A stretch of DNA of 11,958 nucleotides, taken from positions 1 through 11,958 of the forward strand of contig JAXJWW010000065.1 of the NCBI GenBank assembly GCA_036307825.1, read 5' to 3'. This document shows positions 1 through 6,908 of the stretch, in pieces; position 1 is the stretch's first letter, and every line of letters starts with the position of its first letter. A program made the position numbers and the translations under genes. The stretch comes from RGIG9060 sp036307825. GTDB taxonomy: Bacteria > Spirochaetota > Spirochaetia > Treponematales > Treponemataceae. Below the pieces are notes generated by a model. It was not told the DNA's origin and searched no databases. It saw nothing but the letters and a program-made list of their open reading frames with translations.

Positions 1-1114
1 CAAAACGCCCCGGACGAAGCAAAGCTGGATCCAAAACATCAGGTCTGTTTGTAGCAGCGAGTAAAATCAAACCTTTTTGATTATCAAATCCGTCCATTTC
101 AACAAGAAGTTGGTTCAAAGTTTGTTCTCGCTCGTCGTTTCCACCAAGATTGTTTACACGACTTTTTCCGATGGCATCCAACTCATCAATAAAAATGATA
201 CATGGCGCTTTTTCACGAGCTTGTTTGAACAAATCACGAACACGACTTGCACCAACACCAACAAACATTTCAACAAAATCTGAACCTGAAATTTTAAAGA
301 ATGGAACACCAGCTTCGCCAGCAACTGCACGAGCAAGCAAAGTTTTACCAGTTCCCGGAGGTCCAACTAAAAGAACACCCTTAGGAATTTTTCCACCAAT
401 TTCAGTATATTTTTTAGGTGATTTTAAGAAATCAACAACTTCAACAAGTTCTTCTTTTGCTTCGTCAACACCAGCAACATCTGAAAAACGAGTTTTTATC
501 TGCCCTTCTTCCACAGAAGTTGCACGACTACTTCCAGCTGAGAAAATACTTCCCATTCCACCGCCCATTCCGCCACCAATTTTCTTGAACAATAAATTCC
601 ACATCAAGAAAATAAAACCGAATGGCAAAATCCAATTCAAAATAAAATCAAGAAGAAAATTATTTTGTTTAACTTCTGCTTTGTAAGCCACATTATTTTC
701 ATCTAAGAAATCCAAAAAACCTTCTGACCAAATTGCAGCAGTTTTGTAAGATGTTCGAGAATCTTTTTTTCCAGTTAAAAGAGCATCAATACTTCTACTT
801 GAATCAATATTTGTTTCTGGTCCATATCCCACAAAGTAAACATTTCCCAAATCAACTTCTACGATTTTTCCGTCTTTGATGTATTGCTTGAAAGTTGTAA
901 AATCGATAGCAGAATTATCACCCATCATTGAAAAAATATTCAAAACAACAAGCACAACCATTGCAATTGTTAAAATCAACCAAACTGGAAGCTTTTTCTT
1001 ATTATTTTTATCATTTTTACCATCTTTTGATGGTTCTGATGAAAGTTTAAAAAACTCAAAAGGATCATTTTGTTTTTTATCATCTTTATCGTTGTTATCG
1101 TCAAAGTTAGACAC
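1..1114 (-). CDS. ftsH: ATP-dependent zinc metalloprotease FtsH, N-terminal part, cut by the window edge
   Basis: FtsH is the membrane-anchored hexameric AAA+ protease that extracts and degrades misfolded membrane proteins and some short-lived cytosolic proteins. Translating the minus strand gives 371 codons. Residues 1-42 are a very polar Asp/Lys/Asn-rich cytoplasmic tail. TM1 is about 43-63, the extracytoplasmic domain about 64-152, and TM2 about 153-175, followed by a Gly/Met-rich linker (GGGMGGGMG). The AAA+ domain starts near 209 with Walker A GPPGTGKT (251-258), the MFVG pore loop (283-286), Walker B IIFIDE (306-311) and the second region of homology with candidate arginine fingers R367 and R370. 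The HEXXH peptidase domain lies beyond position 1. The start is GTG at 1114-1112, chosen because a GGAGG (minus strand) lies five bases upstream and no in-frame ATG does. The 42-residue charged tail ahead of TM1 is longer than in most FtsH proteins. The family assignment is certain; only the C-terminal half is unseen. Confidence 0.97.
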   Translation of the reverse strand, partial: MSNFDDNNDKDDKKQNDPFEFFKLSSEPSKDGKNDKNNKKKLPVWLILTIAMVVLVVLNIFSMMGDNSAIDFTTFKQYIKDGKIVEVDLGNVYFVGYGPETNIDSSRSIDALLTGKKDSRTSYKTAAIWSEGFLDFLDENNVAYKAEVKQNNFLLDFILNWILPFGFIFLMWNLLFKKIGGGMGGGMGSIFSAGSSRATSVEEGQIKTRFSDVAGVDEAKEELVEVVDFLKSPKKYTEIGGKIPKGVLLVGPPGTGKTLLARAVAGEAGVPFFKISGSDFVEMFVGVGASRVRDLFKQAREKAPCIIFIDELDAIGKSRVNNLGGNDEREQTLNQLLVEMDGFDNQKGLILLAATNRPDVLDPALLRPGRF

Positions 1115-1163
1115 AATTTCCTCCAAAGAAATCACTACAAAAAATTATTTATCTATACTATAG

Positions 1164-1193
1164 AATATACGCTAAAATGTATCACTTGGGCAA
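1164..1193 (-). promoter_or_regulatory. candidate sigma-70-type promoter for ftsH
   Basis: On the minus strand, TTGCCC (1193-1188) is followed 18 bases later by TATATT (1169-1164). Transcription would start near 1157 and leave about 42 untranslated bases before the GTG start. The -10 context TAGCGTATA recurs exactly upstream of the 93-residue gene at the right of the window. This is a sequence match only. Confidence 0.5.
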
Positions 1194-1225
1194 GTAAAAG
1201 ATAAAAAAATGTAAAATTAAAAAAT

Positions 1226-1252
1226 TAAAGTAAAGTTATAAAATTCCGATAT
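1226..1252 (+). promoter_or_regulatory. sigma-28 (FliA-type) promoter for fliS-flgN
   Basis: TAAAGTAA at 1226-1233, an 11-base spacer, then TCCGATAT at 1245-1252. This matches the flagellar sigma-28 consensus TAAAGTTT-N11-GCCGATAA at 12 of 16 positions with exact spacing, including the TAAA and CCGATA cores. It lies 79 bases ahead of a flagellar late gene, which makes chance unlikely. The expected transcript start is near 1259, giving a leader of about 73 bases. Confidence 0.85.
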
Positions 1253-1280
1253 TTAATGTGAGTATTAGAATCATCTTAAA

Positions 1281-1316
1281 AAGGAGGTAAAAAGATAGGA
1301 TACTTTTGTATCTATT
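1281..1316 (+). promoter_or_regulatory. fliS leader: perfect but distant Shine-Dalgarno plus hairpin
   Basis: AAGGAGGT at 1281-1288 is a perfect anti-16S complement, but it ends 43 bases before the fliS ATG. Between them is a hairpin: 1295-1303 pairs with 1308-1315 (eight base pairs, one bulged G, TTTT loop). Only a weak TTGGA at 1319-1323 lies at normal distance from the ATG. The SD could act as a ribosome standby site, or serve a short ORF starting at the AUA of 1295 (six bases after the SD) and ending at TAG 1340-1342, across the fliS start. Confidence 0.5.
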
Positions 1317-1331
1317 CTTTGGAAAAAATTT

Positions 1332-1769
1332 ATGGCATATAGTAATCCTTATGCAGCATATAAACAAACAGGTGTAAAAACAGCAACACAAGGAAAACTT
1401 GTTGTTATGCTCTACAACGAAGCAGTAAAACAACTTAATAGCGCTATTAATTGGTTTAATTCAGAAGGAAAAGTTGACCCATCTCATATTGAAAAATTAA
1501 ATGCAAACATTTTGAAAGCCCAAGAAATTATCACAGAGTTGATGGTTTCTTTAGATATGTCATCAGGAGAAGAAATCGCAAAAAACTTACTTTCTCTTTA
1601 TGTTTTCTTTAATAAAGAATTGATGAATGCAAATATGACATTAAACAAAGAAAAAATTCAGTCAGTTTGCAAAATGATGAGTGAACTACGAGATAGTTGG
1701 GTTCAAGCAGAAGCAACAACTACAACTAGCGTTTCAGATTTAAGTCCTGCAATTAGTATTACAGGCTAA
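1332..1769 (+). CDS. fliS: flagellar export chaperone FliS
   Basis: FliS binds the C-terminal disordered region of flagellin in the cytoplasm, preventing premature polymerisation and delivering it to the type III flagellar export gate. The 145-residue product has the family's usual size (about 125-145). It opens with the signature NPYAAYKQTGVKTA (residues 5-18), followed by KLVVMLYNEAVKQL (22-35), the conserved first helix of the four-helix bundle. The C-terminal 15 residues are Thr/Ser-rich and probably unstructured. The start at ATG 1332 fits the family N-terminus, although no strong SD sits next to it. A flagellar chaperone-like gene follows after 17 bases, and a sigma-28 promoter lies upstream, so the pair should be a late-class flagellar unit expressed with filament genes. 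Confidence 0.97.
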   Translation: MAYSNPYAAYKQTGVKTATQGKLVVMLYNEAVKQLNSAINWFNSEGKVDPSHIEKLNANILKAQEIITELMVSLDMSSGEEIAKNLLSLYVFFNKELMNANMTLNKEKIQSVCKMMSELRDSWVQAEATTTTSVSDLSPAISITG

Positions 1770-1786
1770 TTATTTAGGAGGCAAAA

Positions 1787-2308
1787 GTGGCTACCTTAAC
1801 AGAAAACTTTATTAACGAAACAAAAAACTCAAAAGAGTTATCACAGGAAGAAATTAATGAACGAGTTGCTATTCTTAAAAGGTTTCGCCACTTGCTAGAA
1901 CAACAACGAAATAAATTTAAAGAATATCTTGTTGTTCTAGAAAAACAAGAACAGGGAATTAAATCCGAAGATGATACAGTTATCGTTGCACAAGCAGAAC
2001 TTGAACAACAAATAGTTTCAAATATCACAAATTTGCAAAAAGTAATTGTTCCAATTGAAAATATGTACAAAGAAAAAGGAATTGCACTTTCAGCTGAAAT
2101 TCCACAGATTCAAAAAGAACTTACAGAATTACAAAAAGCAGTTTTAACACAAAACGAAAAAAATCAATCATTGTTAAAAGAACACATGATTGAACTTAAA
2201 AATAGGATTTCTAACTTTTCTAATCCTCGTTTTAATCCTTATGCAAAAAATACAAGTATCTACTCGCAAAAAACTTCTACTCCTAGTATAATAGATGTGG
2301 AGATTTAA
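1787..2308 (+). CDS. FlgN-like flagellar chaperone (coiled-coil)
   Basis: The predicted 173-residue cytoplasmic protein is almost wholly helical with long charged heptad-like stretches (about residues 15-65 and 85-145). A basic, polar C-terminal tail (about 146-173) ends in PSIIDVEI, resembling the IDxxG-type ending of several FlgN proteins. FlgN chaperones the hook-filament junction proteins FlgK and FlgL and hands them to the export apparatus. Size, helical build and position right behind fliS support the call, but FlgN proteins share little sequence, so this depends partly on context. Translation starts at GTG 1787, five to six bases after a strong TAGGAGG (1775-1781). Alternatives are another flagellar accessory protein or a generic coiled-coil protein. 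Confidence 0.65.
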   Translation: MATLTENFINETKNSKELSQEEINERVAILKRFRHLLEQQRNKFKEYLVVLEKQEQGIKSEDDTVIVAQAELEQQIVSNITNLQKVIVPIENMYKEKGIALSAEIPQIQKELTELQKAVLTQNEKNQSLLKEHMIELKNRISNFSNPRFNPYAKNTSIYSQKTSTPSIIDVEI

Positions 2309-2309
2309 T

Positions 2310-2349
2310 AAAAAATCGAAAACTTTTACAAAAAATTGTTTTCTTTTTT
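2310..2349 (+). terminator. weak intrinsic terminator after the flagellar pair
   Basis: GAAAAC (2318-2323) pairs with GTTTTC (2338-2343) across a 14-base loop, followed directly by six T residues (2344-2349). A run of A residues upstream (2310-2315) could extend the stem and make it partly bidirectional. The stem is AT-rich, so efficiency is uncertain. It separates the flagellar unit from polA. Confidence 0.5.
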
Positions 2350-2376
2350 AACATAAAATTTAACATCAAATATAGG
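2348..2376 (+). promoter_or_regulatory. candidate polA promoter
   Basis: TTAACA (2348-2353), 17 bases, TATAGG (2371-2376). A start near 2383 would leave only about seven untranslated bases before the polA ATG. The AGGA at 2374-2377, the only SD-like element, would then lie outside the transcript. The hexamer matches are moderate in very AT-rich DNA. Confidence 0.35.
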
Positions 2377-2389
2377 ATATTCAAAAACA

Positions 2390-5257
2390 ATGAAAAATGA
2401 CACAATTTATGTTTTAGACTCATACGGATTGATTTATCGTTCATATTATGCCTTTATTTCTAGACCTTTGGTAAACGAAAAAGGCGAAAATGTTTCTGCT
2501 ATCTACGGATTTTTTTCTAATTTTTTATCTTTACTTCAAAAAAATGAAGTAAAACACATGGTGGCTGCCTTTGATTCTCGAACACCAACTTTTAGACACC
2601 AAATGTATCCAGAATACAAAGCAACTCGCCAAAAAACTCCAGAAGATTTACACGCGCAAGTTCCAATTATCGAAGAAATTCTTACAGCCTTGGGCGTTAC
2701 AACAATTCGCCAAGACGGATTTGAAGCAGACGATTTAATTGCAACTGTTGCCCAACAATGCAAAACTGCAAATCGAGAATGTAGAATCCTTTCAGGCGAC
2801 AAAGATTTAATGCAACTTGTAAACGATTCTACTTTTATGATGAAAACCGATAAAACTGGAAATTGGATTACAATTGATTCTGATGGCGTAATTGAAGAAT
2901 GGGGCGTTCCACCAGAAAAAATGCTTGATATGCTCACCTTAGTTGGTGATAAAGCAGATAATGTTCCTGGCGTTAGTGGAATTGGAGAAAAAACTGCAAA
3001 AAAACTTATTGATGAATACGGTTCTTTAGATAAAATTTTAGAAAACGCAGATAAAATTTCTGGTGCTATCGGGAAAAAACTTCAAAATGGAAAAGATGAA
3101 GCAAACTTTTCTAGAGAATTGATAAAACTTAGAAGCGATATTCAACTAGAATCTTCACTTGATTCCTATTCATTTGAAGTTCCAGATTTTATTTCTGCAG
3201 CAAGATTACTTTATCACTACGGAGTTCCTGCTATTGCAAAACGCTATCTTAATATAGCAAAAAAATACGGAATTGATATTTCTGACATTCAAATTTTTGA
3301 TTCATCAAATTCAGATAGTGAAAAATCAAAAAATACAGAAACACAAAAATCTACAGAAAATAAGCTTCCGTTTTATCCTGAAGAAACTTTACCAGAAAAT
3401 GTTCAACTTTCAAAAAATGATGGAAAATATTGTGCGATAACAAATAAAGATGACTTAGAAAATCTAATAAACAAAATTTTATCAACAAAATCTTCCGACG
3501 GAAAAATTTATGTTGCTTTTGATTCTGAAACTGATGGCTTAGACACAAGAAACGCAAAACTTGCAGGATTTTCACTTTGTAATGAAAGCAAAATTTCATA
3601 TTATATTCCACTAATTACCGCTGAAAGTGCAAATTCCGAAAATCTATTTGAAAATTCACCTTCGTATATTTCAAAAAAAGATGCAATTTCACTTTTAGAA
3701 AAACTTTTCTTCAATCCTGATGTTGTTATCATTATGCATAACGGAAAATTTGATTATCAAGTTTTAATTTCAAACGGCTTGAAAAAAAATCCAACTTGTA
3801 CAATTTACGACACAATGGTTGCCGCTTGGCTTTTACATCCAGACAGAAGTTCATTTTCTTTAGAAAAACTTACAGAAGCAAAACTTTTAATAGAAACAAT
3901 TTCCTTTGATTCAATTGTTCCAAAAGGAAAAAATTTTACAGATGTACCACTTGAAACTGCGGTAAAATATGGTTCAGAAGATGCAGATTTTACTTGGCAA
4001 CTTTGGCAAATTTTTGAAAAAAAACTTAAAGAAAATAATTTATTTTCGCTCTTTACAAATTTGGAAATGCCGATTTTACCAATTCTTGCACAAATGGAAA
4101 TGGAAGGAATCCATCTTGAAAAATCAGAACTTGCTGAATATTCAAAAGATTTAACTTCTCAAATTGAAAAACTTCAAGCTGAAATTTTTGAACTTGTAGG
4201 TCATGAATTTAATATCGCTTCTCCAAAACAACTTCAAGAAGTTCTTTTTACAGAACGAGGATTAAAAACTGGCAAAAAAACAAAAACAGGATATTCTACA
4301 AACACAGATGTTTTAGAAGAATTAGCAAGTCAAGATCCAGTTCCTGCAAAAATTCTTGAATTTAGAAAACTTAGCAAACTTCTTTCAACTTATGTTGATG
4401 CACTTCCTGCCCTTGCTGACAAAAACGGAAGGATTCACACATCTTTTATCCAAACGGGAACTGCTACAGGTCGACTTTCTAGCCGCGATCCAAACCTTCA
4501 AAATATTCCAGTAAGAGATGAAAACGGAAGAAAAATCCGAAAAGCTTTTGACGCCACACAAGGAAAAGTTTTAATTTCTGCGGATTATTCTCAAATTGAA
4601 CTTGTGATTTTGGCACATCTTTCAAAAGACAAAAATCTTTGCAACGCTTTTTTAAGTGGAAACGATGTTCACAAAGCCACTGCATCTTTAATTTTTGGCG
4701 TTTCTCCAGAAGAAGTAAAACCAGAAATGCGCCGAACCGCTAAAACAATCAACTTTGGTGTAATCTACGGAATGAGTGCCTTCCGACTTGCTGGAGAACT
4801 TGGAATTTCTAGAACAACTGCAAAAAACTTTATCGATTCATATTTTGCAACTTATTCAGGAGTTCAAGAATTTATCAATGCTACGATTGAACAAGCTGAA
4901 AAAGAAGGTTTTGTAGAAACAATTAGCGGAAGACGACGCTACATAAAAGCCATAAATAGCGCCAACAAAACTGAAAAAGCTGCTGCCGAAAGAATCGCAA
5001 TCAATACGCCAATTCAAGGTTCTGCAGCGGACATTGTAAAACAAGCAATGATAAAAGTTCATAGTGAATTATCACAAAAATTCCCAGAAGCAAAACTTTT
5101 ACTTCAAGTTCATGATGAATTGATTGCAGAATGTCCCGAAAATCAAGCCGAAGAAGTTGCAAATCTAATAAAAACTACAATGGAATCTGTAATAAGTTTA
5201 AGTGTTCCATTGAAAGTTTCTGTTGAAACTGGAAAACGCTGGGGAGAATTTCATTGA
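2390..5257 (+). CDS. polA: DNA polymerase I (5'-3' exonuclease, proofreading and polymerase domains)
   Basis: PolA removes RNA primers, fills gaps in Okazaki fragments and resynthesises DNA in excision repair. The 955-residue product has all three domains. The 5'-3' exonuclease (about 1-295) shows D10, the acidic cluster DGFEADD (109-115), SGDKD, and GDKADNVPG (D187, D190) running into the helix-hairpin-helix. The 3'-5' exonuclease (about 340-545) keeps all expected metal ligands: D378 and E380 in DSETD, D455 in NGKFD, Y527 and D531 in YGSED. Proofreading is therefore probably active, unlike in many Gram-positive and Thermus enzymes. The polymerase domain has motif A DYSQIE (D732), motif B RRTAKTINFG (K785, F789, Y793) and motif C VHDE (D909). 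In motif A the residue after QIEL is Val where E. coli has Arg. Residues about 305-335 are a Ser/Lys/Asn-rich linker. coaE overlaps the stop codon. Confidence 0.99.
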   Translation: MKNDTIYVLDSYGLIYRSYYAFISRPLVNEKGENVSAIYGFFSNFLSLLQKNEVKHMVAAFDSRTPTFRHQMYPEYKATRQKTPEDLHAQVPIIEEILTALGVTTIRQDGFEADDLIATVAQQCKTANRECRILSGDKDLMQLVNDSTFMMKTDKTGNWITIDSDGVIEEWGVPPEKMLDMLTLVGDKADNVPGVSGIGEKTAKKLIDEYGSLDKILENADKISGAIGKKLQNGKDEANFSRELIKLRSDIQLESSLDSYSFEVPDFISAARLLYHYGVPAIAKRYLNIAKKYGIDISDIQIFDSSNSDSEKSKNTETQKSTENKLPFYPEETLPENVQLSKNDGKYCAITNKDDLENLINKILSTKSSDGKIYVAFDSETDGLDTRNAKLAGFSLCNESKISYYIPLITAESANSENLFENSPSYISKKDAISLLEKLFFNPDVVIIMHNGKFDYQVLISNGLKKNPTCTIYDTMVAAWLLHPDRSSFSLEKLTEAKLLIETISFDSIVPKGKNFTDVPLETAVKYGSEDADFTWQLWQIFEKKLKENNLFSLFTNLEMPILPILAQMEMEGIHLEKSELAEYSKDLTSQIEKLQAEIFELVGHEFNIASPKQLQEVLFTERGLKTGKKTKTGYSTNTDVLEELASQDPVPAKILEFRKLSKLLSTYVDALPALADKNGRIHTSFIQTGTATGRLSSRDPNLQNIPVRDENGRKIRKAFDATQGKVLISADYSQIELVILAHLSKDKNLCNAFLSGNDVHKATASLIFGVSPEEVKPEMRRTAKTINFGVIYGMSAFRLAGELGISRTTAKNFIDSYFATYSGVQEFINATIEQAEKEGFVETISGRRRYIKAINSANKTEKAAAERIAINTPIQGSAADIVKQAMIKVHSELSQKFPEAKLLLQVHDELIAECPENQAEEVANLIKTTMESVISLSVPLKVSVETGKRWGEFH

Positions 5258-5865
5258 TAATCGGTTTAACTGGACCTATGGCATCTGGAAAAAATTTAGC
5301 CTCAAAAATTTTAGAAAAAACTGGTTGCGTTTCTGTAGACGCCGATGTCCTTGCACATCAAGCAATTGAAAAAGCAAAAGACAAAATTTTACTCACTTTT
5401 GAAAAGGAAGCAACTGAAAAAAATATTTCAGTTTTAAATGAAGATGGCACAATAAATCGCCGAGAACTTGCAAAAATCGTTTTTTCTTCCAAAGAAAATC
5501 TTAAAAAACAAGAATCAATAATTCATCCTATCGTGAATGAAATGATGGAAGATTTTATCCAAAATAATTCTGATAAAACGGTAATTTTAAATGCAACAGT
5601 CTTGTATAAAACTCCAATCATAAATAAGTGTGATGCTATCATTTTTATCACAAGTCCATGGTTTATTAGATTTTTTAGAGCAAAAAAACGGGATAAAATC
5701 AAAAATATACAAATTTTTAAAAGATTTTTTGCACAATTTAATATCTTTGCTAAATATAAAAATTTAGATGCCGATATTTACAAGGTAAGGAACTTTATTT
5801 CCGAACAAAAACTTGAGCAAAAATTGCTTTATGTTTTGAAAAAAATCTATTCTAACAAGGAATAA
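5254..5865 (+). CDS. coaE: dephospho-CoA kinase
   Basis: CoaE phosphorylates the ribose 3'-hydroxyl of dephospho-CoA, the last step of coenzyme A synthesis. The 203-residue length is typical. The P-loop GPMASGKN (residues 7-14) lies at the expected N-terminal position, the catalytic-type DAD follows at 29-31, and the NEDGTINRRELAKIVF stretch (about 61-76) is the conserved CoA-domain motif. RD (about 147-148) and the C-terminal DADIYKVRNF fit the lid and the usual D-x-V-I-x-N ending. Two things are odd. The P-loop ends in Asn (N14) instead of Ser/Thr, and the LID-to-C-terminus part is lysine-rich and divergent. Translation starts at TTG 5254, which shares TTGA with the polA stop codon, so synthesis is probably coupled to polA; no separate SD is evident. 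The function call is firm despite the divergence. Confidence 0.92.
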   Translation: MIIGLTGPMASGKNLASKILEKTGCVSVDADVLAHQAIEKAKDKILLTFEKEATEKNISVLNEDGTINRRELAKIVFSSKENLKKQESIIHPIVNEMMEDFIQNNSDKTVILNATVLYKTPIINKCDAIIFITSPWFIRFFRAKKRDKIKNIQIFKRFFAQFNIFAKYKNLDADIYKVRNFISEQKLEQKLLYVLKKIYSNKE

Positions 5866-5882
5866 TTTTATAGAGGCATTTT

Positions 5883-6827
5883 ATGGAACAAAGAAGAATT
5901 TTATGGATAGTTGCAGCCGTTGGTTTATTTTTATTGGTTGTTGTAGGTTTTGCATTAATTTTATATTCTCCTAATAAAAACCAAGACCCAATAATTACAC
6001 AAAATCAATCAACAAATGATATTTGGGCTTCTACACAAAATGCAATTCCAATCGACCCTAATTATCAAACACCAAATTTGCAAGGTACACCTTTGGAAAA
6101 TATTGTTGCATTAAATGGAACTCAAATTCAGCAAGGATTAACTTCACAATTAGATAATCCTACTCAAAGTGGTATGGTTCAACAAAATCAATCTCAAGAA
6201 ATGCAAACTCAACCTTATCTTGCACAACCAGTTGCAAACGGAAATAATGTGCTTCCAAGTGATTCAATGGCTCTAGTTGGAAAGCAAGTTCAAGATGTTA
6301 CTGTAATTTCTGGAAACACAAAAGTAATAACAAGCGGAAGCACAACAATTGATTTAACAGGACTTACTGTAAATTCAACAAGTCAACCTGTAGTTACACA
6401 AAATACAAACACAAATACTCAAACAGAAAATACTGTAGTTCCAGCTTCTACAAAAACAACTTCAACAACAAGTGCAAAAGCTTCAACAAAAACTACAAGT
6501 ACAACAAAAGCTTCTAGTACAAAGACAACTGCAAAAGTAAGTTCAACAGCAAAAACTGAAACTCTTGCTCCAAAATATTGGATTCAGGCAGGTTCATACA
6601 GTAGCAAGAAAAATGCTGAAGAAGCAAGAAGTGCTTTATCAGCTGAAAAAATTGCTTCTGAAATTTTTACTTACACAGATGCAAATGGAAACTTGTTTTA
6701 TCGTGTAAGAATTGGACCTTACACAACAAAAAGCGAAGCTGAATATTGGCAATCAAGAGTTGCTTTAATTGAAAAATTTAGTGGTGCAAAAACATACATC
6801 ACAGATTCTTCTGCAAAAAAGCAGTAA
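5883..6827 (+). CDS. membrane-anchored SPOR-domain protein
   Basis: This 314-residue protein has a short basic N-terminus and a single membrane helix (about residues 7-28), so the bulk should lie in the periplasm. Residues 30-185 are Gln/Asn/Thr-rich and low in complexity. Residues 187-226 are a Thr/Ser/Lys/Ala repeat linker. A SPOR domain occupies about 230-306, recognised from YWIQAGSYSSKKNAEEARSA, the FYRVRIGPY strand and the final AKTYITD strand. SPOR domains bind peptidoglycan stripped of stem peptides at septa, which points to a role in cell division or septal wall remodelling, as for FtsN or DedD. The build (TM, disordered spacer, C-terminal SPOR) is FtsN-like, but the FtsN activating segment is not recognisable, so I give no gene name. 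It starts 17 bases after coaE, with AGAGG (5871-5875) as SD, and probably belongs to the polA-coaE transcript. Confidence 0.9.
   Translation: MEQRRILWIVAAVGLFLLVVVGFALILYSPNKNQDPIITQNQSTNDIWASTQNAIPIDPNYQTPNLQGTPLENIVALNGTQIQQGLTSQLDNPTQSGMVQQNQSQEMQTQPYLAQPVANGNNVLPSDSMALVGKQVQDVTVISGNTKVITSGSTTIDLTGLTVNSTSQPVVTQNTNTNTQTENTVVPASTKTTSTTSAKASTKTTSTTKASSTKTTAKVSSTAKTETLAPKYWIQAGSYSSKKNAEEARSALSAEKIASEIFTYTDANGNLFYRVRIGPYTTKSEAEYWQSRVALIEKFSGAKTYITDSSAKKQ
6441..6560 (+). repeat. low-complexity Thr/Ser/Lys/Ala-coding repeat
   Basis: Within the SPOR gene, residues 187-226 consist almost only of T, S, K and A, with imperfect repeats of KTTSTTxAKASTK and KASSTKTT type. At DNA level this is a run of near-identical ACA, ACT, ACA, AGC, AAA and GCT codons. 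It encodes a flexible, positively charged periplasmic spacer before the SPOR domain and may vary in length between strains. Confidence 0.6.
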
Positions 6828-6862
6828 GATAGGTGTAAAATAAAAAAAATAAATTTTTTTTT

Positions 6863-6891
6863 GAAATTTTTATCAAATTTCTTAATTTTTT
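6863..6891 (+). terminator. probable intrinsic terminator after the SPOR gene
   Basis: GAAATTT (6863-6869) pairs perfectly with AAATTTC (6875-6881) around a five-base loop, followed by TTAATTTTTT (6882-6891). The stem is seven base pairs, nearly all A-T, so it is weak. Its position 36 bases after a stop codon and ahead of a gene with its own SD supports a terminator. Confidence 0.5.
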
Positions 6892-6908
6892 GAATATAAG
6901 GATAGTGT

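Noticed and set aside
150..686. A 178-codon open frame on the plus strand
   Set aside because: It is the antisense shadow of ftsH, whose minus-strand translation carries intact AAA+ motifs; the plus-strand product is low-complexity Ser/Pro/Thr without an SD.
1236..1433. A 65-codon minus-strand frame across the fliS leader
   Set aside because: It is antisense to fliS and its promoter region, Phe/Cys/Ile-rich, and has no SD.
6441..6560. Repeats that might be a CRISPR or tandem array
   Set aside because: The repetition follows codon triplets of a Thr/Ser/Lys linker, with no constant repeat unit or unique spacers.
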